Below, piece after piece: positions 46,655 through 55,849 of a stretch of DNA of 64,000 nt. The notes beneath the pieces are model-generated. The model was not told the origin of the DNA. It saw nothing but the letters and a program-made list of their open reading frames with translations, and searched no databases. Origin of the DNA: Limimaricola cinnabarinus LL-001 (GTDB taxonomy: Bacteria; Pseudomonadota; Alphaproteobacteria; Rhodobacterales; Rhodobacteraceae). The DNA lies in assembly GCF_000466965.1 (NCBI RefSeq), contig NZ_BATB01000008.1, positions 1 through 64,000 of the forward strand. Reading direction: 5' to 3'. How positions within the stretch are numbered: the stretch's first letter is position 1; every line of letters begins with the position of its first letter. A program made the position numbers and the translations under genes.

Positions 46655-47398
46655 ATGTCGATCTGGTCCTACGCCAATCCGAGGAAGTTCCTTGAGACCA
46701 CCGCCCCTTGGGTGCCGTGGCTTATGTGGCTCTCCGCCGCCGTTCTGGCAGTCGGGCTGGTCTGGGGCTTTTTCTTCACGCCCGAGGCCGAGCGCTTCGG
46801 CTCTTCGGTCAAGATCATCTATCTGCATGTGCCCTCGGCGCTCATGGCGATCAATGCATGGCTGATGATGCTCGTGGCTTCGCTGATCTGGCTGGTCCGC
46901 CGTCACCATGTGAGCGCGCTGGCGGCCCGGGCGGCCGCGCCGATCGGCATGGTGATGACGCTGATCGCGCTCGTCACCGGCGCGATCTGGGGCCAGCCGA
47001 TGTGGGGCACATGGTGGGCCTGGGACCCGCGGCTGACCTCGTTCCTGATCCTGTTTCTGTTCTATCTCGGCTACATCGCGCTTTGGGCTGCGATCCCCGA
47101 CCCCGACAGCGCCGCCGACCTCACTTCGGTGCTCTGCCTCGTCGGCTCGGTCTTCGCGATCCTGTCGCGTTATGCCGTGAACTTCTGGAACCAGGGTCTG
47201 CATCAGGGCGCCTCGCTGTCGCTCGACAGCCAAGAGAACGTGGCTGACGTATTCTGGCTGCCGCTTCTGGTATGCATGGCAGGCTTCGTGTTGCTCTTCG
47301 TGAGCTTGGTGCTGCTGCGCACCGGCACGGAAATCCGCGCCCGCCGCATCGCGGCGATGCGGGCCCGTGCCCGCCGGGCCGAACCGGTGCGCGCATGA
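46655..47398 (+). CDS. ccmC: haem exporter permease CcmC
   Basis: The 247-residue polytopic protein has the tryptophan-rich haem-binding motif WGQPMWGTWWAWDPRLTS in its periplasmic loop and flanking His residues (YLHVPSALMAINAW and NFWNQGLHQGASLSL). CcmC transfers haem to CcmE. The gene starts about 46 bases after ccmB, and its stop overlaps the start of ccmD. Confidence 0.95.
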   Translation: MSIWSYANPRKFLETTAPWVPWLMWLSAAVLAVGLVWGFFFTPEAERFGSSVKIIYLHVPSALMAINAWLMMLVASLIWLVRRHHVSALAARAAAPIGMVMTLIALVTGAIWGQPMWGTWWAWDPRLTSFLILFLFYLGYIALWAAIPDPDSAADLTSVLCLVGSVFAILSRYAVNFWNQGLHQGASLSLDSQENVADVFWLPLLVCMAGFVLLFVSLVLLRTGTEIRARRIAAMRARARRAEPVRA

Positions 47399-47541
47399 TG
47401 GATCTGGGGAAATATGCAGCGGAGGTGATCTCGGCCTGGGGCATCAGCCTCGCGCTTCTGGGCGGGCTCGTCTGGTGGACCATCGCGCGCGACCGCAAGG
47501 TCAGGGCCGAGCTTGAAAGGACCGAACGCGACCATGGCTAG
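47395..47541 (+). CDS. ccmD: haem exporter protein CcmD
   Basis: This 48-residue protein has one membrane helix (VISAWGISLALLGGLVWWTI) and a basic cytosolic tail (ARDRKVRAELERTERDHG). CcmD tethers CcmE to the CcmABC complex. The ATG overlaps the ccmC stop, and the ccmG start overlaps its stop, so the order ccmCDG is tightly coupled. Confidence 0.9.
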   Translation: MMDLGKYAAEVISAWGISLALLGGLVWWTIARDRKVRAELERTERDHG

Positions 47542-48070
47542 GATCTCGCCGCTCATCATCCTGCCGCCTGCGATCTTCGCGGCGCTGGCCGGGCTCTTCG
47601 CCGCCGGTATGCTGCGCGACAACCCCGATGAGCTGCCCTCGGCGCTGATCGGGCAGGCGGCTCCGCTCACCGAGACCGGTACCCTGCCGGGGCGCACGCC
47701 CTTCGATCCGGCAGTACTGGCGGATGGTGAGGTCAAGCTGGTGAACTTCTGGGCCAGCTGGTGTGCACCCTGCCGGGTCGAACATCCGAATTTCGAGGCG
47801 CTGGCCGAGGACGGCCTGCCGATCTACGGCATCAACTACAAGGACGACGCGGCGAACGCGAATGCCTTTCTCGAAGAGCTGGGCGACCCCTATGTCGCGA
47901 TCGGCACCGATGATGGCCGTGTGGCGCGCGACTGGGGCGTCTACGGCGTGCCGGAGACCTTCGTCGTCGATGGCGAAGGTCGGATCGTCGAGCGCATGGC
48001 GGGACCGGTGACCCAGCGCGCGATCCGCGACCGACTCACTCCCGCGCTTGAGCGGGCGGCGGCGAACTAG
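47534..48070 (+). CDS. ccmG: thiol:disulfide interchange protein CcmG (DsbE)
   Basis: This 178-residue thioredoxin-fold protein is anchored by an N-terminal membrane segment (ISPLIILPPAIFAALAGLFAAG). The active site is FWASWCAPCRVEHPNF, and the family GVYGVPETFVVDGEG cis-Pro region is present. CcmG reduces apocytochrome cysteines before haem attachment. The ATG at 47534 overlaps the ccmD stop; the longer frame upstream lies inside ccmD. It is the last gene of the sec-ccm unit. Confidence 0.94.
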   Translation: MARISPLIILPPAIFAALAGLFAAGMLRDNPDELPSALIGQAAPLTETGTLPGRTPFDPAVLADGEVKLVNFWASWCAPCRVEHPNFEALAEDGLPIYGINYKDDAANANAFLEELGDPYVAIGTDDGRVARDWGVYGVPETFVVDGEGRIVERMAGPVTQRAIRDRLTPALERAAAN

Positions 48071-48220
48071 GGTTGGCCTCGCAGCCAACCAGTTTCAGAA
48101 GATAGACGACAGGTTCCCGGCGCATTCATGCGCCGGTCGGACGAGTTTGAACGCCTCGAGCCCCGGCTGCTGGGGCGCGGAACAAAACGCCATTTTTCGT
48201 TCCGTTGGCTTGCGCGCCCA

Positions 48221-48256
48221 AAGAAAAACTGCCCCGGCCATGGGCCGGAGCAGTTT
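48221..48256 (-). terminator. Rho-independent terminator of the aconitase gene
   Basis: On the minus strand the arms 48256-48243 and 48239-48226 form a 14-pair stem with a three-base loop, followed by TTCTTT. It is 24 bases after the acnA stop and also lies between convergent genes. Confidence 0.75.
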
Positions 48257-48280
48257 CCGTTCAGCGCAATGATCCCAGGA

Positions 48281-51060
48281 TCAGGCGGCCGATTGCGCGA
48301 GATTGCGCAGCACGTAGTGCAGCACGCCACCGTTCTTGATGTAGTCGATCTCCACCGCCGTATCGATCCGGCAACGCAGCGTGACCTCCTTGGTCGAACC
48401 GTCGGCCATGGTGATCGTCGCGGTCACCTCTTGCAGCGGCTTCACGTCGCTGAGGCCCTTGATCGACACGCTTTCCTCGCCGGTGAGGCCCAGCGACTTG
48501 CGGGTATCACCACCGGTGAACTCGAACGGGATCACGCCCATGCCAACGAGGTTCGAGCGGTGGATGCGCTCAAAATTCTCGGCGATGACCGCTTTCACGC
48601 CCAGGAGTGCCGTGCCCTTCGCGGCCCAGTCGCGCGAGGAGCCCGCGCCGTACTGCTCGCCGCCGAAGATGACGAGCGGCTTGCCCTGCTCCTGCCAAGC
48701 CATGGCGGCGTCGTAGATCGCCATCTGGCTGCCGTCGGGGCCCTTGGTGTAGCCGCCCTCGACGCCATCCAGCATCTCGTTGCGGATGCGGATGTTGGCG
48801 AAAGTGCCGCGCATCATCACCTCGTGGTTGCCGCGACGGCTACCGTACGAGTTGAATTCCCGGACGGAACCTGACGCTCGACCAGATACTTGCCGGCCGG
48901 GGTGGTCTCCTTGAACGAACCTGCGGGCGAGATGTGGTCGGTCGTCACCATGTCCCCGAGGATCGCCAGAACGCGGGCGTCGTCGATGTCGTGGATCTGG
49001 CCCGGTTCGCGGTCCATGCCTTGGAAATAAGGCGGGTTCTGCACGTAGGTCGAGGTGGCGGGCCAGTCATAGGTCTCGCTGTCGGGGGTCTCGACCGACT
49101 GCCACTTCTCGTCGCCTTTGAAGACGTCGGCGTATTTCTCCTGGAACGCCGCGCGGGTCACGGTCTTCTCGACCAGCTCGGCGATCTCAGCCTGCGACGG
49201 CCAGATGTCCTTGAGGTAGACGTCGTTGCCGTTCTTGTTTTGGCCCAGCGGCTCGCGGGTGATGTCGACATTCATGTCGCCCACCAGCGCATAGGCCACC
49301 ACCAGCGGCGGGGAGGCGAGGTAGTTGGCGCGCACGTCCGGGCTGATCCGGCCCTCGAAGTTGCGGTTGCCCGACAGGACGCTCGTCGCGATCAGGTCGT
49401 GATCGTTGATCGCCTTGGAGATCGGCGCTTCGAGCGGGCCCGAGTTGCCGATGCAGGTGGTGCAACCGTAACCCACGAGGTTGAAGCCGATCGCGTCGAG
49501 ATCCTCCTGCAGGCCTGCGGCCTCGAGATAGTGCGACACGACCTGCGAACCCGGCGCGAGAGACGTCTTGACCCAAGGTTTGCGGTCGAGGCCCAGTTCG
49601 CGCGCCTTGCGGGCGACGAGACCGGCGCCGATCATCACATAGGGGTTCGAGGTGTTGGTGCACGACGTGATCGAGGCGATCACGATCGAGCCGTCATGCA
49701 GCTGGTAATGACCGTCATCGGTGCTCACGAAGCCGCGCTTGTGATGGCCCTCGTCACCGGGGATGTCGACCGGCTCAGGCTGGCCGCCTTCCCCTTCCCA
49801 GCGGATTTCGGAATTGGCCGAGGTGTCCTTGCCCTCGCGCTGGCCCTTCACGTATTCGGCAAAGGCCGGGGCGGCGGCGTCGAGCGCGATGTGGTCCTGC
49901 GGGCGCTTAGGGCCCGAGATCGCGGGAACCACGGTGCCCATGTCGAGTTCGAGCGTATCGGTATAGACCGGCTCGTAGCCCGGGTCGCGCCACATGCCGT
50001 TTTCCTTGGCATAGGCTTCGACCAACGCGATGCGGTCCTTGTCGCGGCCGGTCTGCTCCATGTAGCGCAGCGTCTCGGCGTCGATCGGGAAGAAACCGCA
50101 GGTGGCGCCGTATTCGGGGGCCATGTTGCCGATCGTGGCGCGGTCGGCCAGCGGCACGTTGTCGAGGCCGTCGCCGTAGAATTCGACGAACTTGCCGACC
50201 ACACCCTTTTCGCGAAGCATCTTCACGACGCGCAGCACGAGGTCGGTGGCGGTGGTTCCTTCGACCATCTTGCCGGTCAGCTTGAAGCCGATCACCTCGG
50301 GGATCAGCATCGAGATCGGCTGGCCCAGCATCGCGGCCTCGGCCTCGATGCCGCCCACGCCCCAGCCCAGCACGGCCGCGCCGTTGACCATGGTGGTGTG
50401 GCTGTCGGTGCCGACAAGGGTGTCGGGATAGGCGACGTCCTCACCGTTCTGGTCCTTGTCAGACCAGACCACCTGCGCGAGGTATTCAAGGTTCACCTGG
50501 TGGCAGATGCCGGTGCCCGGCGGCACGACCCGGAAGTTTTGAAACGCTTTCTGGCCCCACTTCAGGAACTGGTAACGCTCGATGTTGCGCTCGTATTCGC
50601 GGTCGACGTTCATCTGGAACGCGCGCGGGTTGCCGAACTCGTCGATCATGACCGAGTGGTCGATGACGAGATCGACGGGGTTGAGCGGGTTGATCAGCTG
50701 CGCGTCGCCGCCCAGCGCCTTGATTCCGTCGCGCATCGCGGCGAGGTCGACCACCGCCGGCACACCTGTGAAGTCCTGCATCAGAACGCGGGCAGGGCGA
50801 TAGGCGATCTCGCGGGGGTTCTTGCCACCATTGGCGCCCCATTCGGCAAAGGCCTTGATGTCGTCGGTCGAGACGGAGAAGCCGCCATCCTCGAAGCGCA
50901 GCAGGTTCTCCAGAACGACCTTGAGCGCGGCGGGAAGGCGATTGAAGTCGCCGAGGCCCGCTTCGGTTGCGGCGGGAATCGAGTAATACGACAGGCTCTG
51001 CGATCCGACCGTGATCTTGCGGCGGGTCTTGGCGCTGTCCTGGCCAACTTGAATCGGCAT
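48281..51060 (-). pseudogene. acnA: aconitate hydratase AcnA, frame interrupted
   Basis: This TCA-cycle enzyme interconverts citrate and isocitrate with a 4Fe-4S cluster. The first 740 residues carry the cluster ligands in SITSCTNTSNPYV and GYGCTTCIGNSGPL and the block TTMVNGAAVLGWGVGGIEAEA. The N-terminal region fits the AcnA type (MPIQVGQDSAKTRRKITVG). A missing base near 48863 shifts the frame just before [25 protein letters not shown] and the C-terminal swivel domain ([19 protein letters not shown]). Restored, the protein has 926 residues, the normal length for AcnA. A central enzyme is unlikely to be truncated, so this is probably sequence error. Confidence 0.9.
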
Positions 51061-51275
51061 GAAGTGTCCCTTCTGGCTGCGAGCTGTGGGTCTGGCCCCG
51101 GTTCTGCCGCAACGGCAGCAGGCGATCAAGGCCGTTGCCCGCTATGTATACAACGGCACACAAATGTCCAGACACCCGAGGACACGTGGCGCGCACGCGG
51201 CTCTCGCGGCGGGTTGATTGGTGTTGCAGCGTCAATCAGCCTAGACCTGTAGGGCAATCGCGGTGGAGAGCATGA

Positions 51276-51980
51276 ATGCGGGGATATCTGGCGGCACTGA
51301 GCATGGCGGGCGGCCTCGCCTTGAGCCCGGCGGCGCTGGCCGAGTCCCCGGTGGTCATCGAGCTCTTCACCTCGCAGGGATGTTCGAGTTGCCCGCCGGC
51401 GGATGAAATGGTGCGCAATCTTTCCACGCGTGACGATGTGATCGCCTTGGGGCTGCATGTCGATTACTGGGATTATATCGGCTGGGCCGACAGCTTCGCC
51501 CAGCCCGGCTTCACCAAGCGCCAGAAAAGCTATGCCGCCGCCGTTGGCGAACGGATGGTCTATACCCCGCAATTCGTCGTGGGCGGGGTAGAGCGGATCG
51601 TCGGAGCCAAGCCGATGAAGGTGATGCAGGCCGTGATGGACCGTGCCGAGGCCCCCGAACGGGCGTCGGTCTCGGTCATGCGCGAGGGGCAGACGCTGCG
51701 AATCAAGGCGGAGCGGTTAGACGAGGGGGCAGTGCCGGTCATGGTGCAATTGGTGCGCTTCCGGCCGCAGGCGGAGGTGGAGATCGAGCATGGCGAGAAC
51801 GCGGGCCAACGGCTCGTCTATGCCAACATCGTCACCTCGTGGAGCCTGCTCGTGCGCTGGACCGGCAATGAAGCACTCGACATCACCGCACCGTTCGATG
51901 GCGAATTGCCGGGGGCCGTGATCGTGCAGGAAGAAGGACCCGGTGCGATCCTCGCGGCGGCGCGTCTGCCCTCGCCCTAG
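51276..51980 (+). CDS. DUF1223 thioredoxin-like secreted protein
   Basis: The 234-residue protein has a signal peptide (MRGYLAALSMAGGLALSPAALAES) and a thioredoxin-like core. The redox motif is LFTSQGCSSCPPADEM and the domain continues LGLHVDYWDYIGWAD and YTPQFVVGGVERIVGA. DUF1223 is widespread in alphaproteobacteria, and a periplasmic disulfide role is plausible but unproven. It is divergent from acnA, with 215 bases between the starts, and overlaps the acyltransferase stop by four bases. Confidence 0.9.
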   Translation: MRGYLAALSMAGGLALSPAALAESPVVIELFTSQGCSSCPPADEMVRNLSTRDDVIALGLHVDYWDYIGWADSFAQPGFTKRQKSYAAAVGERMVYTPQFVVGGVERIVGAKPMKVMQAVMDRAEAPERASVSVMREGQTLRIKAERLDEGAVPVMVQLVRFRPQAEVEIEHGENAGQRLVYANIVTSWSLLVRWTGNEALDITAPFDGELPGAVIVQEEGPGAILAAARLPSP

Positions 51981-52909
51981 GCCGCGCGGGCCTGTTTCCA
52001 TCGGTTGTGCACCCAGAACCACTGGCCCGGATCGCGCTCCATGCGCGCTTCGAGACGTCGTGTCGCCTCGCGCATCATCGCGATCGGCTCAGCTTGGGAA
52101 ATCGGCGCCTCGAGTGCGATGTGAAAGCCGATGCCATCGGGGCGGCGAATGCCGAAATAGGGCACGAGAGCCGCATCGAATCGGAGCGCCAGCTCGGCCG
52201 CAGTGAGCGCAGTGCGGGCGGGCCGGCCCATGAAATCGATCTCGACACCGCCCCGATCATGCAGGTCGAACAGGATCGTCGCCATGCCCCCTGATTTGAG
52301 GTGCCGCAAGAACCCCGTGAGCCCGCGCCGCCCCTTGGCAAAGACCGGACCCGACACGTCCTGCATGGTGGCGGCATAGTGGTCGTTGACGAAACCGTTC
52401 GACATAGCGCGATAAAGGCCGCCGATCTCGTACCCCATGCTGGTCAGCACCCGGCGCGGCGCCTCGTGATTGCCGAAATGACCGGTCACGAAAATCACCG
52501 GTCGGCGCTCCGCACGGGCACGTGCAATGGTCTCCAATCCGGCGTCCTCGTGCAGCGCGGCAGGCAACGCCCGCGCGAACTCCGCACCGGAGTAATTCTC
52601 GATCAGCGTGCGCCCGAGGTTGTCGCAAACGGCACGGGCCAGACTGGCCCGGCGCGGAGCAGGCATATCGGGAAAGATCAGCCCGAGATTGGCTTCGGCC
52701 CTGCGGCGGTAGCCCGCAAGGGGACCAAGCGCGCGCGCGGTCAAGGCACCCATCGCGGCGACGCGCCGCTCGTAGGGCAGGCTGCGCGCCACACCCAAGG
52801 CGGCACGCAGGGCGAGATCGACCGCCCTGTCGGTCGGACCGCGCCCGCGCACCGTCATCGTGCCGTCCTTCGCCAAAACCAGTTCTCCGCCAAGCCTGCC
52901 AGTGGCCAT
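51977..52909 (-). CDS. LpxL/HtrB-type lysophospholipid acyltransferase
   Basis: This 310-residue acyltransferase has the HtrB-type catalytic motif H-x4-E (TGHFGNHEAPRR). The acceptor block SGGMATILFDLHDRGGVEIDFMGRPAR and the C-terminal DPGQWFWVHNRWK are also present, typical of the family that adds secondary acyl chains to lipid A or related molecules. The frame is open nearly 90 codons upstream, but without homology, and I chose the ATG at 52909. A second Met 17 codons in (MTVRGRG) is possible. A membrane anchor is not clear from the first residues. Confidence 0.85.
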   Translation of the reverse strand: MATGRLGGELVLAKDGTMTVRGRGPTDRAVDLALRAALGVARSLPYERRVAAMGALTARALGPLAGYRRRAEANLGLIFPDMPAPRRASLARAVCDNLGRTLIENYSGAEFARALPAALHEDAGLETIARARAERRPVIFVTGHFGNHEAPRRVLTSMGYEIGGLYRAMSNGFVNDHYAATMQDVSGPVFAKGRRGLTGFLRHLKSGGMATILFDLHDRGGVEIDFMGRPARTALTAAELALRFDAALVPYFGIRRPDGIGFHIALEAPISQAEPIAMMREATRRLEARMERDPGQWFWVHNRWKQARAA

Positions 52910-53182
52910 AGAGTGGGGCGTTCCGGATGCCAAGCCAAGGGTCGGGCGGCTCGCGTGCTGGGCTAACCCGGACCATCCTGACCAAGGTCGCACGAACGCC
53001 CTCAGGCGATCACCGCCTGAGCCCCTCTTGCCGCCTCGTTCCATCGGTTGATCCGGCCCACGCTCACCGACTCGATGCCGGTCTTGTCGATGGGCCGGGG
53101 GGGCTGACACGGGGTCCCGACTTCCCTGATCTGTGCTTCTACAGGCAGGATTAGGGCAAAAGGTAAACAACAGGTTTCTGTC

Positions 53183-53674
53183 TCAGGCGGTCACCACCGC
53201 GATCGACAGCTCCCCCAACCGTGCGCGCATGGCCGGGCCAAGTGTCTCGACCTCGCGGGTGAGGTCGTGCAGCCGCGCCAACTCCGCCTGCATCTCCTCG
53301 ATCTCCGCCGTTTCGAACGGACGATCGGGGTGCGCCAGCCCGCCAAAACTGTGAGCGTCGTCGGTCATGGAGATGCTGACGCCATAGCGAAGCCCGTAGC
53401 TCGCGGCCTGCGTCATCACGTCGCGCGGGTCCTCCGACGCGTCGAACTCCTCCCAGCGCCGCACCCCCTCATTGGACATCGCCCAGCGCACCGTCGGATC
53501 GTGCATCAGCAGGCCTTGCCGGGCATAGGATTCGACCCAAGCCAGGGGGTAGCAATTGAACATCAATTTCGGAGCGGCAAAATGGATATGCACGCCGAGA
53601 GCAAAGCCGCCGGGCGCAATCTGCTTGAGATGCGCAAGGCTATGGCCGATACTGATATCATTGGGCAAGGTCAT
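53183..53674 (-). CDS. autoinducer-binding-domain protein without DNA-binding domain
   Basis: This 163-residue protein corresponds to the N-terminal domain of LuxR-type regulators, which bind acyl-homoserine lactones or similar signals. Blocks include FALGVHIHFAAPKLMFNCYP, WVESYARQGLLMHDPTVRW and RYGVSISMTDDAHSFGGL. The HTH domain that would follow is missing; the gene ends naturally and no HTH-encoding remnant is seen. It is divergent from a LuxR gene with an HTH (53798), and the starts are 123 bases apart. It may act as a modulator or decoy. There is no luxI here. Confidence 0.75.
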   Translation of the reverse strand: MTLPNDISIGHSLAHLKQIAPGGFALGVHIHFAAPKLMFNCYPLAWVESYARQGLLMHDPTVRWAMSNEGVRRWEEFDASEDPRDVMTQAASYGLRYGVSISMTDDAHSFGGLAHPDRPFETAEIEEMQAELARLHDLTREVETLGPAMRARLGELSIAVVTA

Positions 53675-53797
53675 CTGGCGGTTCTACCTCGGCGTTCACA
53701 GATCGCACCCGTCAGGACGAGGTCCGGGGGCAAAGATCGAAGTTGGCGCAATGAGTGAACGACCTCACACCGACCTGTCCCGAGCTGGACCCGCCTT

Positions 53798-54394
53798 GTG
53801 ACGGGTCTTGTCGATACCGAACGGCTCGGGCAACTGGCCCCCGCCGGTCACTACATCGCATTGCGCATCGGCTTTGCATTCCCACTCGAAGAATACAACC
53901 ACCTGCCGAAAGCATGGATCGACATTTATACCTCCGAGCGACTTATTCTTGATGATTCCGCGATCCGCTGGGCCTATGCCAACGAGGGCGCGACGCGCTG
54001 GAGCGCGCTCGAGGACCCGCACGGGGTCTTCGCGAAGGCGCGGCAGCTGCGGCTGCGCTATGGGGCCGTGGCAGCGGTCGCCGATGTCGGGGGAGCCCGG
54101 TCTTACGGGATTTATCTGCGAGAGGACCGGGAGTTCAGCGACCGGGAGCTGGCGGTGATCGTGGAGATGCTCGGCAAGATGCACTCGGATGCCGCGCCCC
54201 CGAGCAACCTGACGCAGGCCGAGATCGAGGTGCTGCGCATGGTCAAGAACGGCTACCGGCTCAAGCAGATCGCCCACGCGCTGGGCGTCACCGAAGGCGC
54301 GATCAAGCAACGCCTGAAGAATGCCCGCACCAAGCTCGGCGCCAACACCGCGACGCAGGCGGCGACATTGGCCGCGGGGTTCGGCCTGATCTGA
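53798..54394 (+). CDS. LuxR-family transcriptional regulator
   Basis: This 198-residue protein has an N-terminal autoinducer-binding-like domain and a C-terminal LuxR/FixJ-type HTH. The HTH is LTQAEIEVLRMVKNGYRLKQIAHALGVTEGAIKQRLKNARTKLG, with the family's Glu in AEIEVL and the recognition helix EGAIKQRLKNA. The sensor half shares WIDIYTSERLILDDSAIRWAYANEG with the neighbouring domain-only protein. The GTG at 53798 is the only good start. No synthase gene is near, so it is a solo-type receptor. Confidence 0.85.
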   Translation: MTGLVDTERLGQLAPAGHYIALRIGFAFPLEEYNHLPKAWIDIYTSERLILDDSAIRWAYANEGATRWSALEDPHGVFAKARQLRLRYGAVAAVADVGGARSYGIYLREDREFSDRELAVIVEMLGKMHSDAAPPSNLTQAEIEVLRMVKNGYRLKQIAHALGVTEGAIKQRLKNARTKLGANTATQAATLAAGFGLI

Positions 54395-54396
54395 GT

Positions 54397-54418
54397 GGCG
54401 GGCCGATGCCGGCCCGCC
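54397..54418. terminator. hairpin between luxR and purB
   Basis: GGCGGGCC and GGCCCGCC form an eight-pair stem with a six-base loop in the gap between convergent genes. It has no T-run, so it is only a possible bidirectional terminator. Confidence 0.3.
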
Positions 54419-54427
54419 CGCCGCGCA

Positions 54428-55729
54428 TCAGCCGAAGACGCGGGCGAAGATCGTGTCCACATGCTTGGTGTGATAGGCGAGGTCGAACTTCTCCTCGATC
54501 TCCTCGGGGCTGAGCGCCGCCGTCACTTCCGTATCGGCCAGAAGCTCGGTCTTGAAGTCCGCGCCTTGCTCCCACACCCGCATCGCGTTGCGCTGCACGA
54601 GGCGGTAAGCGTCCTCGCGGCTCACCCCCGCCTGCGTCAGTGCCAGAAGCACGCGCTGGCTCATCACCAGACCGCGGAACTTGTTCATGTTGTCGAGCAT
54701 GTTCTGCGGGTAGATCACCAGCTTCTCGATCATCCCGGCAAGGCGGTTCAGCGCAAAGTCGAGCGTCACGGTGGTGTCGGGGCCAATCGCGCGTTCGACC
54801 GAGCTGTGGCTGATGTCACGCTCGTGCCAGAGCGTCACGTTCTCGAGCGCGGGCGTCACCGACATGCGCACGAGCCGGGCCAGACCGGTCAGGTTCTCGG
54901 TCAGCACCGGGTTGCGCTTGTGCGGCATCGCGGAGGAGCCCTTCTGGCCCTTGGAGAAGAACTCCTCGGCCTCGAGAACCTCGGTGCGCTGCATGTGGCG
55001 CACCTCGGTGGCGATGTTCTCCATCGACGAGGCGATGACGCCCAGCGTCGCAAAGAACATCGCATGACGGTCGCGCGGGATCACTTGGGTCGAGATCGTC
55101 TCAGGGCGCAGGCCCATCTTCTCGCAGACATGCGCCTCGACGGCCGGGTCGACATTGGCATAGGTTCCGACGGCGCCCGAGATCGCGCCGGTGGCGATCT
55201 CCTCACGTGCGTTGCGCAGCCGCGCGAGGCCGCGATCCATCTCGGCGTAGAAGCGCGCGAAGGTGAGCCCCATGGTGGTCGGCTCGGCATGGATGCCGTG
55301 GCTGCGGCCGATGCGCACCGTGTCTTTGTGCTCGATCGCGCGCGCCTTGAGCGCGGCCAGAACCCGCTCCATGTCCGCGATCAGCAGGTCGGCGGCGCGG
55401 GTCAGCTGCACGTTGAAGGTCGTGTCGAGCACATCCGAGGATGTCATGCCCTGATGCACGAACCGTGCCTGATCCGAACCCACATGCTCGGCCAGATGCG
55501 TCAGGAAGGCGATGACATCGTGCTTGGTGACGGCCTCGATTTCGTCGATGCGGGCGACGTCGAACTCCACGTCCTTCGCCTTCCATACGGCATCCGCGTT
55601 CTCGCGCGGTATCACGCCGAGATCGGCCATCGCGTCGCCGGCATGGGCCTCGATCTCGTACCAGATGCGGAACTTGGTGGCGGGCTCCCAGATGGCGGTC
55701 ATCTCGGGGCGGGAATAGCGGGGGATCAT
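54428..55729 (-). CDS. purB: adenylosuccinate lyase
   Basis: This 433-residue enzyme acts in purine synthesis, splitting SAICAR and adenylosuccinate. The fumarase/aspartase signature GSSAMPHKRNPVLTEN is present, along with TEVRHMQRTEVLEAEEF, the catalytic-region HGIHAEPTTMGL and QGMTSSDVLDT. The ATG at 55729 (MIPRYSRPEMTAIWEP) is the family start; the longer frame upstream has no homology. It is convergent with the LuxR gene. Confidence 0.95.
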   Translation of the reverse strand: MIPRYSRPEMTAIWEPATKFRIWYEIEAHAGDAMADLGVIPRENADAVWKAKDVEFDVARIDEIEAVTKHDVIAFLTHLAEHVGSDQARFVHQGMTSSDVLDTTFNVQLTRAADLLIADMERVLAALKARAIEHKDTVRIGRSHGIHAEPTTMGLTFARFYAEMDRGLARLRNAREEIATGAISGAVGTYANVDPAVEAHVCEKMGLRPETISTQVIPRDRHAMFFATLGVIASSMENIATEVRHMQRTEVLEAEEFFSKGQKGSSAMPHKRNPVLTENLTGLARLVRMSVTPALENVTLWHERDISHSSVERAIGPDTTVTLDFALNRLAGMIEKLVIYPQNMLDNMNKFRGLVMSQRVLLALTQAGVSREDAYRLVQRNAMRVWEQGADFKTELLADTEVTAALSPEEIEEKFDLAYHTKHVDTIFARVFG

Positions 55730-55849
55730 CGGCGCTCTCTCGTTCGGGGAGGGTTCGCCGGGGTCATAGGGGGATGGGCCGCGCCGCACAAGGTCGTCGG
55801 CTGACGCGGCGGCAGTGCGACCGGCCCCATGTCGGGGCCGGCCCGCGAT

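Noticed and set aside
48934-51252. Long plus-strand frame antisense to acnA
   Set aside because: It has the composition of a shadow frame (Asp/His/Arg-rich) and no ribosome site or motif; the aconitase on the other strand is unmistakable.
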